DNA of 8,740 bases from assembly GCA_938038035.1 (NCBI GenBank), contig CALHQV010000244.1:1-8740 (forward strand), in the 5' to 3' direction. This stretch comes from an uncultured Gemella sp. (lineage in GTDB: Bacteria > Bacillota > Bacilli > Staphylococcales > Gemellaceae). The translations under genes were made by a program, and so were the position numbers. This document shows positions 1 to 6,298 of the stretch, piece by piece (the first letter of the stretch is position 1; each line of letters starts with the position of its first letter). The notes under the pieces were generated by a model, which worked only from the letters and a program-made list of their open reading frames with translations, was not told where the DNA came from and ran no database searches.

Positions 1-43
1 CGAGTATCCTAAACCCTAAAGCTAAACTAATATTATTACTGTA

Positions 44-82
44 AAAAACCACGAAGTTTACCCCTAAACTTTCGTGGTTTTT
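44..82. terminator. Intrinsic terminator hairpin, probably bidirectional
   Basis: An almost perfect inverted repeat has arms at 44-60 and 65-82, one bulged T, and a CCCC loop at 61-64. The core arm is CCACGAAGTTTA. One end carries a run of A and the other a run of T, so either strand gives a GC-containing stem followed by U residues. It could end a rightward gene lying left of the window and also act as a second stop for the leftward yqhY-ispA operon. Confidence 0.85.
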
Positions 83-109
83 AATTAATAAAATAAAAAT
101 ATAAAATTA

Positions 110-146
110 AGATATCCTAGAAAACGTGTTTATTTCTAAGATATCT
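110..146 (-). terminator. Probable terminator of the yqhY-nusB-xseA-xseB-ispA operon
   Basis: The arms at 110-123 and 133-146 form a 14-bp stem with a 9-nt loop, starting 9 bp past the ispA stop codon. In the minus-strand transcript the one imperfect position is a G-U wobble. In the plus-strand transcript it would be an A-C mismatch, which favours leftward function. The downstream side (87-109) is U/A-rich rather than a pure U tract. The stem is A/T-rich, so it may be leaky, which would explain the stronger hairpin at 44-82 just beyond it. Confidence 0.65.
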
Positions 147-155
147 TTTTATCAT

Positions 156-1016
156 CTATTTATCTCGTTTTAATAAATAATTAGCGAAATCTTCAAGCAA
201 ATTATTATTTAGACGCTTTGCTACAGTTATAGCATTAAATGTATGTTGTTTTAATAATTCTTCACACTCTTCAATCCCATAGAAACTAAGGTATGTAATC
301 ATATCTTCATCACTTGGCAATTTTCCGATTTTTTCAAAATCACCATAGTAATCAAGAATATCATCTTTTATCTGATACGCTATTCCTAATTGTTGACCAA
401 ATTCCTTAACATCATCATAATCTTCTAGTTTATTAGCTACTAAACATGCAAAATCTAATGGCAATTCTATTAAACGTCCTGTTTTTAAACTATGCATTTT
501 TCTTAAGTAATCTGCATCAACATCATAGTTCTTTTGTTTAACATCATATATCTGTCCTGCAATCATCCCCATTGCACCAGAATAATTGGCAAATTGCTTA
601 ATTAACCTTACCTTCAAATCTGGTTTGACATCTGCATCACTAAGAACTTCAAATGCTAATGTTAACATTGCGTCTCCTGTAAGTACCGCAACATCTTGTC
701 CAAAAACTTTATGATTAGTATGTTTACCCCAACGGTAATCATCATTATCCATCTCCGGTAAATCATCATGGACTAACGAATATGTATGAACTAATTCAAT
801 AGCTAATGCTATATCAAAATATTTACTATAATCTATTCCGTAATACTTTAGTAAATATAGAAAAGATAACGGCCTAATTTTCTTTCCATCGTTAACCAAA
901 GAATAGGTTATTGATTCTTTTAAAATATCTGGCATTTCTAGCTTTTCTACATAATCTTTTGCAAAAGCATTTAATTTATCTTTATTAGTTTCTATGAAAA
1001 GTTTAAAATTATTCAT
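156..1016 (-). CDS. ispA: Farnesyl diphosphate synthase (short-chain E-polyprenyl synthase)
   Basis: This 286-aa protein of the cytosolic trans-isoprenyl diphosphate synthase family should condense DMAPP or GPP with IPP to make C15 farnesyl diphosphate for undecaprenyl and quinone synthesis. Visible motifs are GKKIRP (44-49), the first Asp-rich motif DDLPEMD (84-90), HSLKTG (175-180) and the second Asp-rich motif DDILD (218-222). The two-residue insertion in the first motif and Tyr79 five residues before it are typical of bacterial FPP synthases. Length is close to the usual 290-300 aa. Two oddities are that the usual second Arg of the RRGK motif is Trp96, and the usual GSDxxxxKSTY segment is shortened to SDEDMITY without its Lys (235-242). 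The ATG overlaps the xseB end by 8 bp, with an AAGGA about 11 nt upstream, so translation is probably coupled. It is the last gene of the operon, and dxs does not follow it. Exact chain length is inferred. Confidence 0.93.
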   Translation of the reverse strand: MNNFKLFIETNKDKLNAFAKDYVEKLEMPDILKESITYSLVNDGKKIRPLSFLYLLKYYGIDYSKYFDIALAIELVHTYSLVHDDLPEMDNDDYRWGKHTNHKVFGQDVAVLTGDAMLTLAFEVLSDADVKPDLKVRLIKQFANYSGAMGMIAGQIYDVKQKNYDVDADYLRKMHSLKTGRLIELPLDFACLVANKLEDYDDVKEFGQQLGIAYQIKDDILDYYGDFEKIGKLPSDEDMITYLSFYGIEECEELLKQHTFNAITVAKRLNNNLLEDFANYLLKRDK

Positions 1017-1209
1017 TGTCTTTAAAATCCTTAGTTAATTTCGCTACTTCTTTTTCAGCATTCTCAATTAATGCATTACAGTTTTTTATTAAATCTATTC
1101 CTTGTTTATATCTTTCCAGTGAATCTTCTAATGATAACTTTCCAGATTCTAATTCAGCAACAATTTTTTCCAAATTCATTAAACTTGTTTCAAAATTTTC
1201 TTTACTCAT
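1009..1209 (-). CDS. xseB: Exodeoxyribonuclease VII small subunit
   Basis: This 66-aa helical protein matches the XseB family in length and pattern: NFETSLMNLEKIV at the start, then LESGKLSLEDSLERYKQGI (about 21-39) and a charged coiled-coil tail. Several XseB copies bind along the extended helices of XseA to form exonuclease VII, which degrades single-stranded DNA from both ends into oligonucleotides in repair. It follows xseA with a 1-nt overlap (TAATG) and has a strong AAAGGAG site at 1217-1223, 7 nt before the ATG, which fixes the start. Its own end overlaps ispA by 8 bp. The overlaps suggest coupled translation and matched subunit supply. Confidence 0.95.
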   Translation of the reverse strand: MSKENFETSLMNLEKIVAELESGKLSLEDSLERYKQGIDLIKNCNALIENAEKEVAKLTKDFKDNE

Positions 1210-2465
1210 TACTTAACTCCTTTATCGGATATATTATTTACTTTACATTCAAGACTACCATCTACAAGTTGTACTGATATTTCATCGCCAGCATTAATTT
1301 CTTTTACTGTTGTAATTTTTTTATTACCCAAGAAAGCCACAGAATATCCTTTTTTCATTATATTCAACGGTGAATTAGCCTCTAATTTATTTATTTCATT
1401 TGTAAAGTTTTCCTTAAATTTTCCTAACAGATCGATATTTAAAAATTTCTCACTTGATGCTTTCAATCCATGCTGTTTATCTTTAACAAATATTTGTAAA
1501 GATTTATTTAGCTCTTTTTCTAATAATTCAACTCTATTATTATAGTCAATGAAAACTTTTGAATAATTTTTATAATATGGATTATTCTCACTGTTAAGAA
1601 CTCTAGTTTTATATGTTTGTATAATGTAATTAATAGTATTTGTTAATTTATCATAATTAAACGATATTCTATTTTTTATATCCTCAATATTCGGTGTTAC
1701 TAATTCTGCAGCCGCAGTCGGTGTTGATGCTCTTCTGTCTGAAACAAAATCAGCAAGAGTAGTATCTGTCTCATGTCCAATCCCAGTGACAATTGGTGTT
1801 GTACAGTTGAAAATTGCTCGAATTACTTCTTCAGTATTAAAACTCCAAAGATCTTCTATTGATCCTCCACCACGTCCCAAAATGATAACATCGTTAGTAC
1901 CATCATCAGCTAGCTTAATATTTTTAACAATATCTTGTACTGAATTCTCACCCTGTACTAGAGTCGAGTAAATATTAATTTTAGCAATAGGAAATCGTCT
2001 TTGAATAGTTCTGGTAATATCTTGTACTGCAGCTCCTGTTTTCGCAGTAACTACCGCTATATTTTGACTAAAGCTTGGAATTCTTTTTTTATATTGAGGT
2101 AAGAACAATCCTTCTTTCTCAAGTTTTTCTTTTAACTCTAAAAACTTCTGATACAATTCTCCTATTCTATCTTTTTTCATATCAAGTACGACTAAGTTTA
2201 CTTCTCCGCGCTTGAGGTAAAAATCAACCTTAGTTTTTATTAGTACTGTATCACCATCTTTAAAATCTTTTGATCTAGCTCCAAACCAGTTTGCTCGAAT
2301 TACTGAATTTTCATCTTTTATTGAAAAATAGATATTGTTACCGTGAGGTTTAAAATTTGATATTTCACCTTTAATATATACCTCACCTAAATATGGATCT
2401 AATTTAAACTTACGTTCAATATACTTATTTAACGCTGTAACGGTTAGATATGTTTTTTCTTCCAT
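1209..2465 (-). CDS. xseA: Exodeoxyribonuclease VII large subunit
   Basis: This 418-aa protein is the catalytic subunit of exonuclease VII, a metal-dependent single-strand DNA nuclease. The N-terminal OB-fold (about 5-100) includes YIKGEISNFKPH and the IYFSIKD strand. The catalytic domain (about 125-300) holds AVVTAKTGAAVQDI (137-150), GRGGGSIEDLWSFN (197-210), GIGHETD (228-234) and DRRASTPTAAAE (243-254), the family hallmarks. A helical stretch (about 260-360) should bind XseB. A C-terminal beta segment (about 365-412) carries the conserved SPLNIMKKGYSV. It is somewhat shorter than the roughly 450 aa of well-known homologues, mainly in the helical region. The ATG lies 13 bp after nusB, with an AGAGG site at 2475-2479 overlapping the nusB stop. 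In Bacillus, folD usually sits between nusB and xseA; it is absent here. Confidence 0.96.
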   Translation of the reverse strand: MEEKTYLTVTALNKYIERKFKLDPYLGEVYIKGEISNFKPHGNNIYFSIKDENSVIRANWFGARSKDFKDGDTVLIKTKVDFYLKRGEVNLVVLDMKKDRIGELYQKFLELKEKLEKEGLFLPQYKKRIPSFSQNIAVVTAKTGAAVQDITRTIQRRFPIAKINIYSTLVQGENSVQDIVKNIKLADDGTNDVIILGRGGGSIEDLWSFNTEEVIRAIFNCTTPIVTGIGHETDTTLADFVSDRRASTPTAAAELVTPNIEDIKNRISFNYDKLTNTINYIIQTYKTRVLNSENNPYYKNYSKVFIDYNNRVELLEKELNKSLQIFVKDKQHGLKASSEKFLNIDLLGKFKENFTNEINKLEANSPLNIMKKGYSVAFLGNKKITTVKEINAGDEISVQLVDGSLECKVNNISDKGVK

Positions 2466-2478
2466 CTAACTTTACCTC

Positions 2479-2874
2479 TTATTTTGTTGAGTTTTCTACA
2501 ATACCTTTTAATACTCCATTGATAAATTTATAACTTTCATCTTTTTCACTATATTTTTTTGAAAGTTCAACAGCTTCATTAATTGAAACTTTATAAGGAA
2601 TATCGCTATATAGTATTTCATATGCAGAAATACGTAAAATCTGTCTATCCATTTTTGAAAGACGTTCTAATTTCCAATCTTTTAAATTATTAGAAATAAT
2701 TTCATCAATTTCTTCTTTTTTTTCTAGTATTTCTGTTAACGTTTTATTAACATAAATACTAGTTGAGATCTCTTCTTGTTCTAAATCTAAAAGTTCTATA
2801 AAATCTAATTCCGTATTTTCAACTTGGAATAAAATTTTAAAAACTGCTTCTCTAAGTTCGTGTCTGCTCTTCAT
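2479..2874 (-). CDS. nusB: Transcription antitermination factor NusB
   Basis: This 131-aa all-helical protein has the normal NusB length. It begins with SRHELREAVFKILFQVE (3-19), which matches the Arg-rich N-terminal helix that binds boxA RNA. The conserved C-terminal half reads LKDWKLERLSKMDRQILRIS (about 64-83), then EILYSDIPYKVSINEAVELSKKY and the terminal FINGVLKGI. With NusE (S10) it binds boxA in nascent rRNA and helps RNA polymerase complete rRNA operons. The start is supported by an AGGAG site at 2881-2885, 6 nt before the ATG. It lies 14 bp after yqhY and 13 bp before xseA, so the genes are almost certainly co-transcribed. Confidence 0.95.
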   Translation of the reverse strand: MKSRHELREAVFKILFQVENTELDFIELLDLEQEEISTSIYVNKTLTEILEKKEEIDEIISNNLKDWKLERLSKMDRQILRISAYEILYSDIPYKVSINEAVELSKKYSEKDESYKFINGVLKGIVENSTK

Positions 2875-2888
2875 TTATATCTCCTAAA

Positions 2889-3194
2889 TTAAAAATCAAT
2901 TCCTATAATATTAACATTTACAGTTTTAGTGCTAATTTCTGTCATATTAAAAATAGAATTTCTAACATTCTCTTGAATTTTTCTTGCTGTTTTAGTTACT
3001 GAATATCCAGCCTTTAAGTTACAATACACATCTATAATTAATTCTGAACCAACAAATTCTAATTCAACTCCACGTGAATATACTTTTTTTCCTAATAATT
3101 TAGAAACACCCTCTACCTCAGTTGTTGCAATATTAGCAATAACTTCTAAAGCGCTTGGATTAATTTCTACTTTTCCTAATTTTTTTGTTTCCAT
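2889..3194 (-). CDS. yqhY: Asp23/Gls24 family protein (YqhY-like)
   Basis: This 101-aa protein contains most of one Asp23 domain: GKVEINPSALEVIANIATTEVEGV at the N-terminus (about 7-30), a central strand pair around GVELEFVGSELIIDVYCNL, and YSVTKTARKIQENVRNSI (about 64-81). There is no signal peptide or membrane segment. Family members are cytosolic and often sit near the membrane. The neighbour nusB downstream identifies this as the YqhY branch, which in Bacillus lies between accBC and nusB and has been linked to control of acetyl-CoA carboxylase activity. Here the upstream neighbour is alaS and no accBC is present, so that link rests on homology alone. It is the first gene of its operon. 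A GGAGG site at 3203-3207, 7 nt before the ATG, fixes the start. The molecular function is not established from sequence. Confidence 0.88.
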   Translation of the reverse strand: METKKLGKVEINPSALEVIANIATTEVEGVSKLLGKKVYSRGVELEFVGSELIIDVYCNLKAGYSVTKTARKIQENVRNSIFNMTEISTKTVNVNIIGIDF

Positions 3195-3215
3195 TTACTT
3201 ATCCTCCAAAATTAT

Positions 3216-3246
3216 ATTTAATATTAAAAATAGTCTAATATTAAAT
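3216..3246. repeat. A/T-only inverted repeat in the yqhY leader
   Basis: Two 11-base arms (3216-3226 and 3236-3246; core TTTAATATTA and its complement) flank a 9-base spacer. The repeat lies between the predicted extended -10 promoter and the yqhY ribosome binding site, so it would form an A-U hairpin in the 5' untranslated region, or be an operator-like dyad in DNA. It contains no G-C pairs and chance in AT-rich DNA is possible. No known operator is recognised. Confidence 0.45.
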
Positions 3247-3273
3247 TATTATTTGTCCATAATAATCCTATTA

Positions 3274-3282
3274 ATTATACCA
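3274..3282 (-). promoter_or_regulatory. Extended -10 promoter of the yqhY-nusB-xseA-xseB-ispA operon
   Basis: Read on the minus strand this is TGGTATAAT: a perfect TATAAT (3274-3279) preceded by the TGn extension (3280-3282). No convincing -35 box is seen at 16-18 bp, where the sequence is the U tract of the alaS terminator. The expected transcription start is near 3267, giving a leader of about 70 nt before yqhY. Confidence 0.7.
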
Positions 3283-3293
3283 TATTTTCAGAG

Positions 3294-3360
3294 AAAAAGG
3301 GAGAGATTACCTCAAAATAGTTATTGTTGAAAATACTATTTTATATAGGTAATCCCTTCC
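3294..3360 (-). terminator. Intrinsic terminator after alaS
   Basis: Outer arms at 3299-3312 and 3347-3360 pair over 14 positions with one mismatch and one G-U (core GGGATTACCT). An inner 8-bp helix (3314-3321 with 3335-3342) extends the hairpin. The transcript continues into a five-U run at 3294-3298. The stem starts 21 bp past the alaS stop codon. On the other strand no U tract follows, so it acts leftward only. It separates alaS from the next operon, whose promoter lies immediately beyond. Confidence 0.85.
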
Positions 3361-3381
3361 TTATGATTTATGTATCAGTAA

Positions 3382-6003
3382 TTAAATATTAGCTAATAAT
3401 TCATCGAATGCTTTATCGATATTGTCTTTATTCTTAGCTCCTGCTTGAGCCATATCTGGACGTCCACCACCACGTCCATCACATACTGTAGCTAGAACGT
3501 TTACTAGTTTTCCAGCATTGTATTTATCAGTGATAGCTTTATCTACAGCTACTACGAAGTTTACTTTGTCTTCATTTACTGATGCAAAGGCAATAACATA
3601 GTTCTCTAATTTAGACTTAGCGTTGTCAACAAGCTGTTTTAAGTGATTCATATTTTCAGATTCAACAACACTTGTAAGTACGTTAACACCATTAACTTCT
3701 TTAATATTATTTACTAAGTTGTTTAATTCAGCATTAGCAATTTTTTGTTGTAAACTTTCTTTTTCTTTAGATAGTTTCTTAATTTCAGATTGTAATGATG
3801 ATACTTTTTCTACTACATTTGAAGCATTAGCTTTTGTTAATTTTTCAACAGAGCGTAGAGTTTCTTCTTGTTCTCTTAGGTATTCATACGCAGCTTTTCC
3901 TGTTAAAGCTTCAATTCTACGAACCCCTGCAGCTACACCTGATTCAGATACAATCTTGAAGATACCTACTTCAGCACTGTTAGCATTGTGAGTTCCTCCA
4001 CATAGTTCGATAGAGTAATCTCCGATAGAAACAACACGCACAACATCTCCGTATTTTTCACCGAATAATGCTTGAGCACCAAGTTTTCTTGCTTCAGCGA
4101 TAGGCATTTCTTCTGTTTTGATTTCTAACGCATTCCAAATTTGTTTGTTCACTTCTTGTTCAACTTTTTCAATTTCTTCTTTTGTAAGCGGAGCGAAGTG
4201 AGTAATATCGAATCTTAATTTTTCATCAGTTACTAAAGATCCTGCTTGTTTAATGTGGCTTCCTACTTCATGACGAAGTGCTTCATTTAATAAGTGAGTT
4301 GCAGTATGGTTTTTCTCAATATTTAATCTGTAAGGTCTATTAACTTCTAGTTTGTATTCTTTACCAACTACTAATTCACCTTCTAGTACTTTTACTAAGT
4401 GAATGTGACGTTTATCTGGAAGTTTCTTAACATCTATTACTTCAGCTTTGAATCCTTCTGCTGTTACTAAACCTTTATCAGCTACTTGCCCTCCACTTTC
4501 AGCGTAGAATGGAGTTCTTTCAAATACAACTTTTACAACTTCTTCACCTTTATAGTTTTCTAACAGATTATCTTCTTTATCAACTATAGCTAATAATTTA
4601 CCTTCATCTGTAAGTTTAGTATATCCTGTAAACTCACTGTCTCCTACTATTCTGTTGTATAAATCAGATTGTACTTGCATTGAAGAATCTTCTTGACGAG
4701 ATGAACGAGCACGTTCTTTTTGTTTTTCCATCTCTTCATTGAATCCATCGATATCTACTGTTAGTCCTAATTCTTCAGCATACTCTTCAGTTAATTCAAT
4801 TGGAAAACCAAAAGTATCATAAAGTTTAAATGCATCTTTACCAGAGATTACTTTAGTAGTGTCCTTAACTTCTTTTGCAATATTATTTAAGATTGCTTCA
4901 CCTTCGTTTAATGTTTCATGGAATCTGTCTTCCTCTTTAAGAATTACATCCTTAACAAAGTTTGCACTTTCTTTAACATTAGGATAGTAATCTTCCATTA
5001 TTTCAGCAACAACATCAGTTAATTTATACATGAATGAGTTGTTTAAACCTAAAACTTTTGCATATCTTACTGCACGTCGCAATAATCTTCTTAAGATATA
5101 TCCACGTCCTTCATTCGATGGTAAAGCTCCATCTGCAATAGCAAAAGCTACAGTTCTGATGTGATCAGCAATAACTTTAAATGCTACATCTTGTTCAGCA
5201 TTTACACCGTATTTAGCTCCTGAAAGTTTTTCGATTTCTCTGATAATAGGGATAAACAAGTCAGTATCAAAGTTTGTTGGTACATCTTGTAATACAGATA
5301 CTATTCTCTCTAATCCCATACCTGTATCTATATTTTTCGCAGGAAGTTCTGTGTACGTACCATCAGCATTGTGATTATATTGACTGAATACTACGTTCCA
5401 TACTTCAAGATATCTATCGTTTTCTCCACCCGGATACATTTCTTCTTTTGGAGACCATGTATCAGCATCTTCCCCACGGTCATAGAAGATTTCAGTGTTT
5501 GGTCCTGAAGGTCCTTCACCGATATCCCAGAAGTTACCTTCAATACGAATAATTCTTTCTTCAGGTAATCCAATAACATTGTGCCATAAATCATATGCTT
5601 CTGTATCTTCAGGGTGAATTGTTACTGATAATTTTTCTTTTTCTAATCCTAACCATTTTTCAGAAGTTAAGAATTCCCAAGCCCAAGGTACTGCTTCGTT
5701 TTTGAAGTAGTCACCAATTGAGAAGTTACCTAACATCTCGAAGAATGTGTGGTGACGTGCAGTTTTCCCTACATTTTCAATATCATTTGTTCTAATTGAT
5801 TTTTGTGAGTTAGTAATTCTAGGATTTTCAGGTATTTCTCTTCCATCAAAATATTTTTTAAGAGTAGCTACTCCTGAGTTAATCCAAAGTAAAGTAGGAT
5901 CATCTACCGGTACTAAAGAAGCACTAGGTTCGATTTTGTGCCCTTTTTCTACGAAGAAATCTAAGTACATTCTTCTAATTTGTGTTGATGTTAGTTGTTT
6001 CAT
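3382..6003 (-). CDS. alaS: Alanyl-tRNA synthetase
   Basis: This 873-aa class II synthetase, of full normal length, charges tRNA-Ala in the cytosol. The aminoacylation core holds RHHTFFEMLGNFSIGDYF (83-100), DTGMGLER (226-233) and GRGYILRRLLRRAVRY (299-314). The editing domain, which clears mischarged Ser and Gly, has the zinc-binding HTATH (566-570) and CGGTH (668-672), so proofreading looks intact. A coiled coil (about 710-760) leads to the C-Ala domain, with CDGRGGGRPDMAQAG (841-855). The start is set by AAAGGAG at 6011-6017, 7 nt before the ATG, and by the standard N-terminus with STQIRRMYLDFF. It is a single-gene unit controlled by the T-box leader directly upstream and closed by the hairpin at 3294-3360. 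No key residue appears to be missing. Confidence 0.98.
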   Translation of the reverse strand: MKQLTSTQIRRMYLDFFVEKGHKIEPSASLVPVDDPTLLWINSGVATLKKYFDGREIPENPRITNSQKSIRTNDIENVGKTARHHTFFEMLGNFSIGDYFKNEAVPWAWEFLTSEKWLGLEKEKLSVTIHPEDTEAYDLWHNVIGLPEERIIRIEGNFWDIGEGPSGPNTEIFYDRGEDADTWSPKEEMYPGGENDRYLEVWNVVFSQYNHNADGTYTELPAKNIDTGMGLERIVSVLQDVPTNFDTDLFIPIIREIEKLSGAKYGVNAEQDVAFKVIADHIRTVAFAIADGALPSNEGRGYILRRLLRRAVRYAKVLGLNNSFMYKLTDVVAEIMEDYYPNVKESANFVKDVILKEEDRFHETLNEGEAILNNIAKEVKDTTKVISGKDAFKLYDTFGFPIELTEEYAEELGLTVDIDGFNEEMEKQKERARSSRQEDSSMQVQSDLYNRIVGDSEFTGYTKLTDEGKLLAIVDKEDNLLENYKGEEVVKVVFERTPFYAESGGQVADKGLVTAEGFKAEVIDVKKLPDKRHIHLVKVLEGELVVGKEYKLEVNRPYRLNIEKNHTATHLLNEALRHEVGSHIKQAGSLVTDEKLRFDITHFAPLTKEEIEKVEQEVNKQIWNALEIKTEEMPIAEARKLGAQALFGEKYGDVVRVVSIGDYSIELCGGTHNANSAEVGIFKIVSESGVAAGVRRIEALTGKAAYEYLREQEETLRSVEKLTKANASNVVEKVSSLQSEIKKLSKEKESLQQKIANAELNNLVNNIKEVNGVNVLTSVVESENMNHLKQLVDNAKSKLENYVIAFASVNEDKVNFVVAVDKAITDKYNAGKLVNVLATVCDGRGGGRPDMAQAGAKNKDNIDKAFDELLANI

Positions 6004-6034
6004 TTATATTCTCCTTTCAAGCTAACAAGTAAAT

Positions 6035-6070
6035 AAAAAATCCCTTGTGTAAAATCAATTACACAAGGGA
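6035..6070 (-). terminator. T-box terminator hairpin
   Basis: A perfect 12-bp stem (6041-6052 with 6059-6070, core TCCCTTGTGTAA) has a 6-nt loop and is followed by six U (6035-6040). The 5' arm shares its UCCCU with the antiterminator, so the two folds exclude each other. This is the regulated stop that blocks alaS when tRNA-Ala is charged. Confidence 0.93.
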
Positions 6071-6257
6071 CGACTATAATCGTGTTACCACCCTAATTCG
6101 AGTACATTGTACTCCTCATTAGTTTTTATAACGACTTAAATGCCGATGAAGCACTACATAGGTAGCATAAAAGTTCTATTATGAATCCTTTTCACCGCTA
6201 GATTCTCTCTGTTAAATAATATTTTTAACTTTTAATTCCTAAACTTCATTGTATATG
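6035..6257 (-). ncRNA. Alanine T-box riboswitch leader of alaS
   Basis: The conserved T-box AGGGTGGTAACACG lies at 6081-6094 (minus strand). Stem I can be drawn fully: base AUGAAG/CUUCAU (6244-6249 with 6146-6151), helix AAAAGUU/AACUUUU (6227-6233 with 6169-6175), helix 6216-6221 with 6177-6182, the AGAGAG bulge (6205-6210), and a distal helix 6201-6205 with 6183-6187 whose loop contains GCGGUGAAAA. The specifier loop holds GCU at 6164-6166, an alanine codon, followed by the usual A. Stem III is GAGUAC/GUACUC (6100-6114). The antiterminator pairs 6091-6094 with 6066-6069 and 6080-6083 with 6070-6073, leaving a UGGUAAC bulge. Its UGGU matches the ACCA end of tRNA-Ala. Uncharged tRNA-Ala should stabilise the antiterminator and switch alaS on. 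The 5' end is estimated from the promoter. Confidence 0.96.
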
Positions 6258-6263
6258 TATGTT

Positions 6264-6292
6264 ATTATAAACAGTTAAGTTACATTTGTCAA
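6264..6292 (-). promoter_or_regulatory. Sigma-A promoter of the alaS T-box transcript
   Basis: On the minus strand there is a perfect -35 TTGACA (6287-6292), a 17-bp spacer and a perfect -10 TATAAT (6264-6269). The predicted start is near 6257, just before stem I of the T-box. The -35 box begins 6 bp past the stop codon of the S1-domain gene. A full consensus match suggests high initiation, with output set by the riboswitch. Confidence 0.92.
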
Positions 6293-6298
6293 TAGTTT

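Noticed and set aside
8..30. CCTAAACCCTAAAGCTAAAC, which resembles plant-type telomere repeats
   Set aside because: Only one near-match to CCCTAAA with no tandem array; coincidence in AT-rich bacterial DNA.
1016..1277. Two overlapping plus-strand frames opposite xseB and the xseA end
   Set aside because: Their hydrophobic, Phe/Leu-rich translation is what the reverse strand of Lys/Glu-rich helices gives. No promoter or ribosome site supports them.
1209..2465. Possible truncation of XseA because it is about 30 residues shorter than common homologues
   Set aside because: OB-fold, catalytic motifs and the conserved C-terminal segment are all present. The difference falls in the variable helical region, and the ends are fixed by the neighbours.
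3719..3991. A 90-codon open frame on the plus strand opposite alaS
   Set aside because: It lies wholly inside the strongly conserved alaS gene, has no ribosome binding site of note and no recognisable protein features. It is a shadow of alaS codon bias.
5391..5594. A 67-codon frame on the minus strand in another frame of alaS
   Set aside because: It lies within the catalytic core of AlaRS, which is intact in the main frame, so it indicates neither a frameshift nor an extra gene.
6100..6114. The perfect GAGTAC-ATT-GTACTC palindrome as an independent operator
   Set aside because: It sits exactly where stem III of the T-box is expected, so the riboswitch fold explains it.
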